DNA of 64,000 bases from positions 1 through 64,000 of the forward strand of contig JAPJBO010000326.1 in the NCBI GenBank assembly GCA_030068145.1, written 5' to 3'. The notes beneath the pieces are model-generated. The model saw only the letters and a list, made by a program, of their open reading frames with translations. It did no database searches and was not told the DNA's origin. Source of the stretch: Diplonema papillatum. Lineage: Eukaryota > Euglenozoa > Diplonemea > Diplonemida > Diplonemidae. Shown here piece by piece: positions 20,595-31,409 of the stretch. Each line of letters opens with the position of its first letter. Positions within the stretch are counted from its first letter, which is position 1. The translations under genes were made by a program, and so were the position numbers.

Positions 20595-21475
20595 GGAACT
20601 GCTTCCGTTATATATTTTTCTGCTTCCGTTATATATTTTCTGCTTCCGTTATATATTTTCAAGCTTCCGTTATATATTTTTCCCAGCTTCCGTTATATAT
20701 TTTCCAGCTTCCGTTATATATTTTCCAGCTTCCGTTATATATTTTCCAGCTTCCGTTATATATTTTCCAGCTTCCGTTATATATTTTCCAGCTTCCGTTA
20801 TATATTTTCCAGCTTCCGTTATATATTTTCCAGCTTCCGTTATATATTTTCCAGCTTCCGTTATATATTTTCCAGCTTCCGCTATATATTTTCCAGCTTC
20901 CGTTATATATTTTCCAGCTTCCGTTATATATTTTCCAGCTTCCGTTATATATTTTCCAGCTTCCGTTATATATTTTCCAGCTTCCGTTATATATTTTCCA
21001 GCTTCCGTTATATATTTTCCAGCTTCCGTTATATATTTTCCAGCTTCCGTTATATATTTTCCAGCTTCCGTTATATATTTTCCAGCTTCCGTTATATATT
21101 TTCCAGCTTCCGTTATATATTTTCCAGCTTCCGTTATATATTTTCCAGCTTCCGTTATATATTTTCCAGCTTCCGTTATATATTTTCCAGCTTCCGTTAT
21201 ATATTTTCCAGCTTCCGTTATATATTTTCCAGCTTCCGCTATATATTTTCCAGCTTCCGTTATATATTTTCCAGCTTCCGTTATATATTTTCCAGCTTCC
21301 GTTATATATTTTCCAGCTTCCGTTATATATTTTCCAGCTTCCGTTATATATTTTCCAGCTTCCGTTATATATTTTCCAGCTTCCGCTATATATTTTCCAG
21401 CTTCCGCTATATATTTTCCAGCTTCCGTTATATATTTTCCAGCTTCCGTTATATATTTTCCAGCTTCCGTTATAA
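20595..21475. repeat. 21-bp satellite, left arm of FB-II, about 42 copies
   Basis: The unit CTTCCGTTATATATTTTCCAG recurs almost without change, apart from some C-for-T variants (GCTATATA). The homogeneity implies recent expansion or gene conversion. Confidence 0.95.
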
Positions 21476-21616
21476 TATTATATGCTATGTTCTGATAAAT
21501 ATTGGAGTGTTTCCATAAGTCACCACACAGAAATGCAGGCCCAAAGTCACCGGAGAAAGCCTAACTAGATAACGAAGAAAGCCTAACTAGAGAAACAAAA
21601 GAGGAACAGCAACAGG

Positions 21617-22258
21617 ATGGAAAGGCAACGAGACGCATCTGGAAACCCCCGACAGCAAAATCAGCAGCAGCTTCCGCACCAGCTGCAACTTCCGCAGTTT
21701 CAGCACCCGCAGCAGTTTCAGCACCAGCAGCAACTTCCGCATCAGCATCACCAGGCACCGAACCACCCGCAGCAGTTCCAGCACCAGCAGCAACTTCCGC
21801 ACCAGCTTCACCAGGCACAGTACCACCCGCAGCAGTTTCAGCACCCGCAGCAGTTTCAGCACCCGCAGCACCACCAGCCGCACCAGCACCAGCAGCAGCA
21901 GCTTCAGCACCAGCAGCATTTTCAGCCCCAGACTGTGCAGTACCAGCACAGTCCGTACTCCTACCCGGCGGGTTATCCGGGTTACTACAACCCAGTGCCC
22001 TCCTACGGTCCGGGTGCCTATATGGACGCAACATACAACCCGCATCCAGACGCACCGCGAGGCGCAGCCTCTGGGCACGTGCGAGCAGCACAGCATCAGG
22101 CCCCACCAGCGGCCAGGGAGGTGCAGGCGCAGCATCGGGACGCACCACGAGCAGAAGAAGCAGCCCCACCAGCTGCCGGGCTGCAAGCACAGCATCGGGA
22201 CGCACCGGAAGGAGCAGCCCAGGGCAGCAGGTCGCAGCAGCGGAAGCAGAAGACGTGA
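21617..22258 (+). CDS. Gln/His/Pro-rich low-complexity protein, cargo ORF of FB-II
   Basis: This 213-residue frame starts at ATG 21,617 and ends at TGA 22,258. Residues 15-115 or so are short repeats of the type QQFQHQQQLPHQ, giving a prion-like Gln/His composition. A Tyr/Pro/Gly-rich stretch (YPAGYPGYYNP) follows, then an Ala/Gln/Arg tail with repeated AQHRDAP motifs and a basic end. No known domain is visible. The first part lies within the inverted arms of FB-II, so a partial antisense copy exists at 22,435-22,728. The opposite-strand frames here are Leu/Ala-rich shadows. It could be an RNA-binding or condensate-type protein, but that is only inferred from composition. Whether the element expresses it is unknown. 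Confidence 0.5.
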   Translation: MERQRDASGNPRQQNQQQLPHQLQLPQFQHPQQFQHQQQLPHQHHQAPNHPQQFQHQQQLPHQLHQAQYHPQQFQHPQQFQHPQHHQPHQHQQQQLQHQQHFQPQTVQYQHSPYSYPAGYPGYYNPVPSYGPGAYMDATYNPHPDAPRGAASGHVRAAQHQAPPAAREVQAQHRDAPRAEEAAPPAAGLQAQHRDAPEGAAQGSRSQQRKQKT

Positions 22259-22434
22259 CGATGGGCGGGGTGAAAAGTGGGAAGACTGCAGGGGGCTCTC
22301 CTCAGCCACGCGAGCAAAACAGGGAGATTCTTTAAGAAGGTCTTCTCTAGCGAAGTTCGAGGTCAATGGAAGGTGAGGTGTTGGGATGCGCCTTCCTGGC
22401 CCTCGCCAGCTCAAAGAGGGCTCTTGCCGGGGCT

Positions 22435-22728
22435 CTACCCCAGATCTTCTTGGATGGAACCGCGCTGCATGGTGGTTTCGGGGGGTGTGGCCTTAGTGGC
22501 CTGCTGCAAGGACGCCCACCGGAACATCGTTCCGTTGTGTGCCTGATAAAGCTGATGCGGAAGTTGCTGCTGGTGCTGGAACTGCTGCGGGTGGTTCGGT
22601 GCCTGGTGATGCTGATGCGGAAGTTGCTGCTGGTGCTGAAACTGCTGCTGCGGAAGTTGCAGCTGGTGCGGAAGCTGCTGCTGATTTTGCTGTCGGGGGT
22701 TTCCAGATGCGTCTCGTTGCCTTTCCAT
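22435..22728 (-). pseudogene. inverted partial copy of the FB-II Gln-rich ORF
   Basis: The first 60 or so residues repeat the start of the 21,617 ORF (same ATG context, MERQRDASGNPR onward) with small in-frame deletions. After LPHQLYQAHN the sequence diverges into unrelated central sequence and stops. It arises because the ORF's 5' end belongs to the element's inverted repeat. Confidence 0.7.
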
Positions 22729-22861
22729 CTTGTTGCTGTTCCTCTTTTGTTTCTCTAGTTAGGCTTTCTTCGTTATCTAGTTAGGCTTTCTCCGGTGACT
22801 TTGGGCCTGCATTTCTGTGTGGTGACTTATGGAAACACTCCAATCTTTATCAGAACATAGC

Positions 22862-23165
22862 ATATATAACGGAAGCTGGAAAATATATAACGGAAGCTGG
22901 AAAATATATAGCGGAAGCTGGAAAATATATAACGGAAGCTGGAAAATATATAACGGAAGCTGGAAAATATATAACGGAAGCTGGAAAATATATAGCGGAA
23001 GCTGGAAAATATATAACGGAAGCTGGAAAATATATAACGGAAGCTGGAAAATATATAACGGAAGCTGGAAAATATATAACGGAAGCTGGAAAATATATAA
23101 CGGAAGCTGGAAAATATATATCGGAAGCAGAAAAAATATATAACGGAAGCAGCTTCCGTTATATA
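22862..23165. repeat. 21-bp satellite, right arm of FB-II, about 13 copies
   Basis: The complementary form of the left-arm unit (AACGGAAGCTGGAAAATATAT). The plus-strand frame reads a heptad, YNGSWKI, which is a by-product of the 21-bp period. Confidence 0.9.
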
Positions 23166-23199
23166 TTTTCCCGACTTAAGTGCTTCCCTTATGGTTAAG

Positions 23200-23307
23200 T
23201 CCGAAAAATATATAACGGAAGCTGGGAAAAATATATAACGGAAGCAGCTTCCGTTATATATTTTCCTGACTTAAGTGCTTCCCTTATGGTTAAGTCCGAA
23301 AAAAAAA
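23200..23307. repeat. extra copy of the FB-II terminus
   Basis: The CTTCCGTTATATATTTTCC / CTTAAGTGCTTCCCTTATGG terminal block is repeated a second time next to the right end of FB-II, followed by a short A run. Confidence 0.7.
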
Positions 23308-23339
23308 AGTTGGAGGCACAGAGGACAGGTTTTCTTATC

Positions 23340-23540
23340 ATTAGGTGTTCCTCAAGGGTCAGTACTGGATGCTCTTCCTCCTGTACATCGACGACCTCGG
23401 AGACGACCTGGCGAAACTAAAGGACGCAACGGCCTCGCCCTTCGCCGATGATGTAGGCGCAATACGGGCGATGGAAAATTGGTCGGACGAAGCATTATAC
23501 AACTATCGCACGCACCAACGGAAGCGATAATACTCAAACG
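23340..23540 (+). pseudogene. reverse transcriptase relic of another LINE lineage
   Basis: GGTGTTCCTCAAGGGTCAGT reads GVPQGSV, the motif B signature of jockey/CR1-like LINE RTs. After a one-base shift the frame continues with LFLLYIDDL and then FADDV, the motif C core. The order and spacing fit an RT palm domain, but the frame is broken and only about 65 residues remain. The motif differs from LINEs A-C (GCPLSVILINALL), so this is a separate family. It lies between the right end of FB-II and the outer inverted repeat. Confidence 0.65.
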
Positions 23541-24234
23541 CCCGGAAAGCCTGACGCGTCGCCGCCGACAAAAGAGAGTTCCCGCAACCCAAGCGAACAA
23601 GTCGATCCGCGCAGACGCGTACAAAAGGAGAACGGCTCTTCGGCTGATTGCACCACATAGCGATCACCACGAACCAGACTGAACGGAAGAGCGGTGCTCA
23701 CCCTGCAAGAGACAACTGCGGAGGAGAGCATCGGAGAAGACTCCGACCGGTTGACAATCCCCCTGGTGAGGAAACTCGAATGGTTGCAGTCCCCGTTGCC
23801 GACACGTTCACAGACCCTTTTGCCCGGAAGATTCCACGAGGTGTTACACATACGCGTGCACCTGGTGGTCTGGTGCAGATGTTGTGCCTTGACATTCCGG
23901 TTGAGATTGGTGTTTTTTTAAACTTTTCCCCCAGATCTTTTCAGAAATCTGCACGCACGCAGGACCTGAAACAAGAAGGAAACTCCGAGTGTCTTAGCGT
24001 CACGGACACTCATGCTGTGACCGCCCTAGCAGCAAGTCACACTCTCGAGTCTCTGCAAGATTTGTAGGATGGATTACTTCATTTCTGTTACCACTCCAAA
24101 TGAAAATAATAAGGCTGAGCGGGTCCTTGCAGCGAGAAATGCAAAAGTCCCGGTTTGCACCTGGGGAATGGTAGTGGCACATACAGATGCACGCGATTTG
24201 CAGGCGGCTCACAGGAGTGGCTGGTATTTACACT

Positions 24235-24350
24235 GATTTTGCGGGTGTCACACTGGATTTCACACTGGATTTGCGGGTGTCATACTGGATTTCGCACTGG
24301 ATTTGCGGGTGTGCCACACTGGATTTGCGGGTGTACCCACACCCGCCATT
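24235..24350. repeat. tandem repeat, CACACTGGATTTGCGGGTGT
   Basis: About four copies of a 20-37 bp unit alternating CACTGGATTT(C/G) and GCGGGTGT. Confidence 0.8.
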
Positions 24351-24940
24351 TCGACCGCACAGTTCACCCCCCCATCGGGTGCTGGAGCACACCGTGCAAG
24401 TGTATTGTGTCGTTCGTCAGAACTTCGGGAACTGGTGGACGACGGAGAGGTTTCAGTTGAAAATCAAACATGCTTGGTCTGGAGTTCGAAGAATAGCATG
24501 TCGCATCGAATGTTTGTCGGGAAGTGTGGGATGCCCATCGCTTCCCATGTCGCGGACTTCTTGTTCTCGTTTTTGTCTTGTCCAGGTGCGGGTTTGCGCT
24601 CATGGTGAGGGGCGTGTGTTTGTTGTTTATCTTGACAATGGTGATGTCTGCAAGCAGGGTTTGGTTGGCCGGACACGGCAGTTGGTCTGTCTGTGTCCAA
24701 TTCCTTTCTCCATTTCGCACCGCAGAACATAGCCATCTCGCGCAAATCTAGGTGCAGGAGCTGGGTGAGCTTTCCGTTTTTGTTTCTTCTGTCACAGAGC
24801 TTGACCAGTAAGTTGTCGCTTGAATTCATACTTTTTGCGAGTATTGGGTTGTACACCATTCTTTTCTCAGCCAATTGTATGCGAGAGTAGAGTAATTCCT
24901 CCACAAGACTTGTCATATGACAAGTATGTACTACTATCTA

Positions 24941-26097
24941 TAGTGATAAAGGAAATAAGACGCGTCACTGGCTCCGCTGTTGAAACCGGAAAATGATGAG
25001 GGGAGGGAATTTCGTTGAACGCTTTGCCCTGGACGTTTGTTTCTTGGTACAGGGCGCAAGGAAACGCCGTGGATGGCCTGTGACGCGTTCTTATTTCCTC
25101 CCACAAACATTGCATTGTTTGGTAAAAAAAAAAAAAAAAAAACGTCTTGGTGGGCGTTGATACGCCCAAACCATTCCTTTAATCCCGTTCGCAAGTTCGT
25201 TAGTTGCTAGGTTGAATTTGCTTCACACTTTCCCTTTGATGTCATGCGTGTTGTGCCTCAGCATTTGGTGAAATCTGACCAACCAAACGGACAAGGAGAG
25301 TTTGTGACAATTCCTGTATAGGCGGACATCTATGGTTGAGTCGCTTTTTCTTTACTGTCTACTGTCACAGTGTGGTTGCGCATCCGTGTATCGTCGTATT
25401 TAGCTTTTGTGACGGACAGATGTCCCATTCGGCCCCTCGGAGCGGGACAGAAATTGCGCAAGCAATCGGTAAAACTGCCAACAACAGACGCAGCGAGACG
25501 AGTCAGGAAACCGCGGGAGCTGCCTTACCCAGAGGCCAGATGCCAGGGAACGCCATGATAATACCTTGGCGTTCCCTGGCATGTGGGCAATGCGCCAGAC
25601 TGCTGCATTTGCCCACTCTTTGAAAAGTATTTCGCCTTTTTCCCAGTCCAACATTTCTCCGAACACGCTAGTAAGTGCAACGGTAGGGTACAGTTGTGCC
25701 GTGGGACCCTCTGAAATTTACAAAACAGCCCAGTCCTGCGGTTGCTCGTCGAGATGGGCTTTTCGGGCTGGGGTTGATGTGGTGGGCAGGATTTGATGCG
25801 GGGTGTTTCGATCGTGGTGAGGGACGGTTGGGCAGCTATAGTCTGATTTCGTGCAGTGACGCGAGAGTGGTGTAGAATTGGTGGGAGGCCGAAGCGACAA
25901 AAAAAGAAAATACGGGCTCACAAATTCAACTCCCTCAGGAACTGCTTGCGAGGTACGCTCGTTACCTTATTACTTTGCAGTTCACGGCGGCTAAGGAACA
26001 AACCGGCAGTTCTTTTCGCTGCCACGTCGCATTGAGAAACGGCTGGTAGGGTGTACGTTGTGGCTCCACAACTTAGTGCTCGAGGGGAAGAGGTTTA
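24941..26097. other. 3' flank of the giant gene; no gene supported
   Basis: Contains an A run of about 19 at 25,123-25,142 and a strong hairpin at 25,540-25,582, but no convincing coding sequence. The minus-strand 3'UTR and polyadenylation site of the giant gene must lie here. Confidence 0.45.
25540..25582. repeat. perfect 16-bp hairpin
   Basis: ATGCCAGGGAACGCCA is followed by an 11-base loop and TGGCGTTCCCTGGCAT. Weaker pairing continues outward. Confidence 0.8.
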
Positions 26098-29000
26098 CTA
26101 GTAATCCACCCGAAGGCTATCGTAGAACATCGCCGAGCCGTCGACACGCGAAGGAGCACTGATTGCAAAGTAAGGCGAAGTATTGAAAGGACCAAACGCC
26201 TCGGGGATCGGAACCTGTTGTGACTCATGGACGATAATATTGTTTCGAGGGTTGATGATATTCAGATTGACGGCGGGGAGACCGTTGTAACGTATGAATT
26301 CGAGACGGACCAGTACCCATTCTTTCAGTGGGGTTTCCGCCAAGAGAACGATGCGTTTTCCATCTACTTCCAGGACCGCCTTTACGTCAGTGGCGGAGGA
26401 ATCGACCAAACGGAGACGAAGCTCACAGACATTTACGCTATACATACGAATGTCCCCTGTACTTGAGCTGCTCTCTCCACGCACGTAGAACGATACCTCT
26501 GACGGTGTCCCTGCGGGTACGGACACCCAGCGAATGGTTCCAGGTCTGCTTCTGAGGCTCCCGCTGCCTGCGTACTTAGTATTCGTGTCGATGCTGAAGG
26601 GTAATACGTTTTGGGCCAGGTTGTCATAACCCTCGGACCAAGAAGGACGCGTAGCCGGGACGGGGGTGGGGGTAGAGTAATCCACCCGAAGGCTATCGTA
26701 GAACATCGCCGAGCCGTCGACACGCGAAGGAGCACTGATTGCAAAGTAAGGCGAAGTATTGAAAGGACCAAACGCCTCGGGGATCGGAACCTGTTGTGAC
26801 TCATGGACGATAATATTGTTTCGAGGGTTGATGATATTCAGATTGACGGCGGGGAGACCGTTGTAACGTATGAATTCGAGACGGACCAGTACCCATTCTT
26901 TCAGTGGGGTTTCCGCCAAGAGAACGATGCGTTTTCCATCTACTTCCAGGACCGCCTTTACGTCAGTGGCGGAGGAATCGACCAAACGGAGACGAAGCTC
27001 ACAGACATTTACGCTATACATACGAATGTCCCCTGTACTTGAGCTGCTCTCTCCACGCACGTAGAACGATACCTCTGACGGTGTCCCTGCGGGTACGGAC
27101 ACCCAGCGAATGGTTCCAGGTCTGCTTCTGAGGCTCCCGCTGCCTGCGTACTTAGTATTCGTGTCGATGCTGAAGGGTAATACGTTTTGGGCCAGGTTGT
27201 CATAACCCTCGGACCAAGAAGGACGCGTAGCCGGGACGGGGGTGGGGGTAGGGGTAAGGGCAGGGGCGTTCGTCGGCGGAGCACTGGTTGGTGGAGCAAT
27301 CGGGGTAGGTGCAGGGGTAGGGGCAGGGGTAGGTGGGACAGGGGTAGGTGGGGCAGGGGTAGGTGGGACAGGGGTAGGTGGGACAGGGGTAGGTGGGGCA
27401 GGGGTTTCCGGATAGAAGACAATGACATGCGATTCTACGCGGATTGTGTAAGAGTTCTCCCCAGTTTCTATAGAGCCGGTCTTCGAGGCCCAGCTACCGT
27501 GAGTAAACTCAAGGCTGTCGTCGTATCTCGTGCCGAGATTCTCAGAGCCATCGCAGGTGATTGCAACGAAAAACGACTCTCGCCCCTGTTCAACTGTGCA
27601 CAACACATCTTGAAATGTGTCGTGCCATCTACCTGGTCGTGTAGAAAAGGTGGCAAGATCCACAGCAAACCAGCTCGTCTCATCGTCGAACAAGATGGTC
27701 TTCCGGTCATCTTGTAGAGTGCCTTCTTTATTGGTGCTCGTATCAGATACATGAACGCCAAAGCGAACTACATCTATTGAGGTTATGGCTTCGGAGCCAG
27801 TCGAGTCTAGCTTACGGCAGCTGAGAGATGCTTCCTGTTGCACCAGTGCAGTGGAGGGCACGCCGATGCAAATTTCTCCCCAGGTTCGTTTCCAGTACCG
27901 CGCGAACTCGACAACCACGCGGGTGCATTCTCTCGTCATGCCCGAGGGAACCACGGCGAGTTCTTCGTGAGCCGCGAACTTCTCGCACACGTTCGTGTCT
28001 TCTACCTCTGCCGTCCAGCTGCGCGAAGCGCACGCATCAGCTAAGTGGTTTGTGCTTTCCCAAACGAGCTGCTTGGTTTTCGGGAGCAACAATTCCGTTT
28101 CTCCTAGAACAGAGTCGAACACGACGCCGACACTGTCCGGCAGGGTTGGCACGGGCTCTGTGGCGGTGAAGGCCGGCAGCTCGCACGTGCTCAGCACCGT
28201 GAGAGAGAAAATGATGTTGAGCGTGAGTTCGACGGATATCGGCGTCTCGATGCCGCAGGAGCCGTAAGCCGTGAATTTGACCCTTGTGACCATGACTAAG
28301 CAAGAGTTTTCCTCTGCTTGCTTGCGCTCCGCCTCCATCTCCAGAACATAGCCGCACAACTCGTCTCCCGAGGCCTGTATACCGGTGACTTCAAGCACGC
28401 GGTCACGCAAGTTGGCCATTTCCTTGAACTGCTCGCGTGTGGCAAATAATGGTAAGGGGCTTACCGGGGGCGAAGAGACCGTCAGACTTACTGGCTGAGA
28501 GTAGTAGAGCGAAAGAATTTGCTCGCCCGACGAGCGGGTAAGATTGATGTACCACGCAAGGCTTTTGTCTCCGGCTTGCCCTGTGCTCTCCATGACGGCG
28601 GTTACTTCTGAGGTGTCCGCCTCCCCGTCGATGTGGGTGATGCGCACTTTGTCGTCTGCAAACAGTGTTCCGATGTATTCGGTAGCAGGATTGGACAGAA
28701 GCAACGTCACAAGCGTGACGACGGGAGCGCTTGTGGTTTCTTCAACAGCGACGGTGGCAGGGGTGTCCTCCCCCCCGCCGTCGACGGTCCAGCCGCCGTC
28801 GCCTTGCCGGAATGTGGCAGACGTGGCTTTCTTCCACTCGTGGACGCCGTTCGCGCTGCGCATCGACCCGTCGCCCTGCGCTTCGAGAACCACGTCGCCG
28901 CCGTCCCGATACCCCGCGATGGTCACCAACGTGCCACCTTGCACGACGCCTGAGTACTCCGCGTTGTCGACTCCGTCGAAGCACTCAATCTCGGCGCGAA

Positions 29001-30580
29001 TGAAATTCTTCGACTCCTGGTCCTCGGCGTACCGAACGTTGCACGAGGCGCCCCACCAGCCCTTGGTCACGGTGTACTGTCCTTCGACGTTCTTCGTCTG
29101 CGCCCTTTTCCACTTCGTGCCGTCACCGAACGTCAGTCTGTTGCCGTCCAGCGTCGCCGTCTGCGAGTCCGTCTGCGAGTCCCACTTGATCTCGTACCCT
29201 TTGACGACCAGCAACCCCCGCAGGGAGCCGGTGCTCGTCGCGGTGACCTTGTACTCCACCTCCGCCGCGCCGCCGCTGAACTTTTTTTCAAGCCGCAGCA
29301 GCGTGCCGTCGGCGGCCCCTTCCTCTTTCCACACGCCGCCCAGAAACGGCAGCGCGACGGCCGAACTCACGGTCGACACCTCAGGAGCGAGGTCCGGGAT
29401 CGTGCCTGTCACCGAAGCGATCTTCCCTCCTGGGTCGGCGATGGAAGCCTTCTCGGGCGCCTGCACAGCCAGGGTCACCCCGGCGGGCAGGGAGCCGACG
29501 ACGAGCATCGGGTTTCTCTCTGGTGTCGCGGGGAGCCTCAACTCTATGTTTTCGAAATCCTCGATGGAGAAGACCTGCCCGCTCGGCGCTTCGAATCCTA
29601 CGTCTGTGAAGCGGCCGGAGAATGGGCGGTCGTACGTTGAGTAGTCGAGCACGAGTGTGTCGATCTCGGGACTGCCCTTGAAGTGCGTTTCGGTGAGTAG
29701 ATCCTTCGCGGACACTGTAGTAGCTTCTGTCCGCCCGCTGAAGTCGAAAAGCGCGTCGTTGGGAAGCAGGAAACTGCCCTTGTCGATGGGGTTGTCATCA
29801 GTATACTGGATAACCCGCACCCGTTCGGTGGCAACGGCGCCGGAGACGTGCGCAATGAGCACCCTTTGCGGTATGCGATTGTCTGCGGGCGGTTGTTGCG
29901 GTGTACCGGATTGCGGCTCAGCTCCCTCGATCGGGGACAGAGGGCACGTCAACGGTCGCGCATCAGGCACATTCACCCACGGAAAATCTGACACGGAGCA
30001 GCTCAGTCCAGCGACAGCTGGATCCCCCGGCTGTGGGTTCGCACTCCCACCGCTTCCATTGTCACCTCCATTGTCACCTCCATCACCACCTCCATCATCA
30101 TCATCACCACCGCCGCCACCCGCGCAGCCTTTGGTTCCCACCCGGATCGGACTACAGAAGAAGCAAAGCTTGACCTCCGCGTAGACCGCAGCGCAAAAGC
30201 CTCCGGTTATGTCGATCAAGTCGAAGAACGAACCGTCTACCGCAGCCTGCTTTACCTCACGGAACTGAAGCTGCCCGTCCCCATCTGGGTCGTTGAGGTC
30301 CATGCCAAAGGTCAGGGATACCGAGCCACCGACTTTCGCAGATACGAACAAGAGGTTGACGCCGGCTTCTGCGCCTAACTCCCCATAGAAGTCGATCTCT
30401 TTGACGTCCTCGCCGCCGTTTCCTTCAATGCTGTCGGTGTCCGACACGTACAGACCATCAAGGAACAGGAGGGGCTCGCCAAGCCTGAGCCCTTCCCTGA
30501 TTCCGGACGAGTTGAGGCCGATCATTAGCTGCGCCTTTAGCTTCAGCACGGCGTTGATGTTGCCGCCGATGACGAAGTAC
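26098..30580 (-). CDS. giant secreted protein, exon 2 (C-terminal about 1,494 residues)
   Basis: The frame is open upstream to a GTG at 30,615, but there is no ATG. A consensus acceptor, AACAAAACAG, ends at 30,581, so I begin the exon at 30,580. Near the start is an EF-hand-type calcium loop, DPDGDGQLQFRE (residues 2479-2490 of the joined protein). It sits in a context resembling bacterial giant calcium-binding surface proteins, whose LNDPDGDGK-type loops are followed by a Cys/Phe-Asp segment. A Gly/Asp-rich linker follows, then beta-rich sequence with repeated W-K-rich motifs. A Pro/Thr linker (27,250-27,415, PPTPVPPTPAP type) leads to two identical 192-residue domains beginning PSWSEGYDNLAQ, which look like jelly-roll or lectin-type modules. 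The stop is at 26,098-26,100. It is probably extracellular, in the cell wall or matrix. Confidence 0.75.
26100..27251 (-). repeat. 576-bp exact tandem duplication inside exon 2
   Basis: 26,100-26,675 and 26,676-27,251 appear identical wherever I compared them. 576 is 192 codons, so the frame is kept and the terminal domain is doubled. It is either a very recent event, conversion-maintained, or an assembly artefact. Confidence 0.9.
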
Positions 30581-30615
30581 CTGTTTTGTTTATCCGGTGG
30601 TTGCGGTTGGCGCAC

Positions 30616-31151
30616 CTGACGAATCGGCGCGCAAAAAAAAGTACGTCACGTGAGGTCCAACATCAGAACCTGCAGCTAAAAAGGATGTGCCCGAGTCACA
30701 CCCGAAAAGCGGGTGTGCCACAACAAAAACACAAGCACACCCAAACCCAAAAAGCAGGTGTGATACCCGCTTTTTACCTCCACCTGCAGAGGCTGGACTC
30801 CATCGTGTTCACAGTACACGATCCTTGATAGCACTTGTCCACGTGGTCGCAAGCGAACACAAGGATAGATAGGAAGAAAGCGTTCCGTTCTGATTCTCCT
30901 TGGAAGTGAAGGGGACACCAGCCCAACAAGTGGTTCCCTCACGCTGCAGCACAGTAGGTCACGAATCGTGGCTCGAGTGTTCACGAGCCGATCCCATACT
31001 CGGATCTCCATTGCATAGGCATATATCAATGGCTGCTGTGTCGACGGAGCACGGATAGACGAGTTTTAGACAAGAATGATACGAATTTAGACGAGTTTGG
31101 CACGAACATACGAGCCGTTTGACGAGAATTTGCTCCGCACCATCCAGGGGA
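30616..31151. other. intronic stretch without a gene
   Basis: Contains a short inverted pair near 30,693-30,775 (CACACCCGAAAAGCGGGTGTG and relatives) and GACGAG/GACGAATTT micro-repeats at 31,050-31,125. No coding sequence is supported. Confidence 0.5.
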
Positions 31152-31409
31152 TTAGTTTCTAGCGTTTATTGTGGTTTAGAGGTTCTGTGTTTTAGGGTCT
31201 CCGGTTGACCTTTGAGGCTGTGAGGAGGGTAGTAGGTCTGCTTATACACTTTAACTACGGCTAGCCATGTTTGTAAGTGTTGCGACCGACACCAAGAAGA
31301 AATTCGCTTTGAATTTAGTCTTGGGCCCCCCACGCGCATGCATGTTGAGCAGTGTGAACTTGAAATGCAGGTACCACAGGGGTAAGCTTGCATTTGTCAT
31401 AGGCTAGGG

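Larger units (their letters stand above)
20570..23195. mobile_element. foldback-type element FB-II with a cargo ORF
   Basis: The terminal inverted repeats begin with GGAAGCACTTAAGTCGGGAA (20,578 on the left; its complement near 23,170-23,195). Inside lie 21-bp satellite arms of opposite orientation. Next comes a unique inverted block of about 300 bp (21,480-21,790 versus 22,540-22,865) that includes the start of the Gln-rich ORF. The unpaired centre holds the rest of that ORF. Arm lengths differ (about 42 and 13 satellite units). The plan is the same as FB-I, with different sequences throughout. Confidence 0.75.
20110..24940. mobile_element. outer inverted-repeat pair around FB-II
   Basis: 20,215-20,445 reappears in inverted orientation at about 24,700-24,905. 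Shared blocks include GGAATTACTCTA, CGCATACAATTGGCTGAGAA, GAAACAAA-ACGGAAAGCT and GAGATGGCTATGTTCTGCGG. Both arms begin next to ACTTGTCATATGACAAGT palindromes (20,150-20,215 and 24,905-24,925). They bracket FB-II, which I read as nested inside. No transposase is recognisable. A minus-strand frame at 24,464-24,916 crosses the right arm but is not preserved in the left one. Confidence 0.5.

Noticed and set aside
21561-22414. Leu/Ala/Gly-rich frames opposite the FB-II Gln-rich ORF
   Set aside because: Antisense reading of CAG-type triplets gives Leu/Ala/Val repeats; the sense frame has an ATG and mixed-composition C-terminus.
22829-23143. Heptad-repeat protein (YNGSWKI repeats)
   Set aside because: Created by the 21-bp satellite period; no non-repetitive coding sequence attached.
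28544-29644. 366-residue plus-strand frame opposite exon 2
   Set aside because: Ser/Thr/Pro-rich shadow; the minus strand is open for 4.5 kb with coherent protein character.
31137-31156. 17-bp match CCAGGGGATTAGTTTCT to 53,763-53,780 in inverted orientation, as a possible LINE A target trace
   Set aside because: A match of this length is not far from chance expectation in 64 kb and the flanks do not agree.
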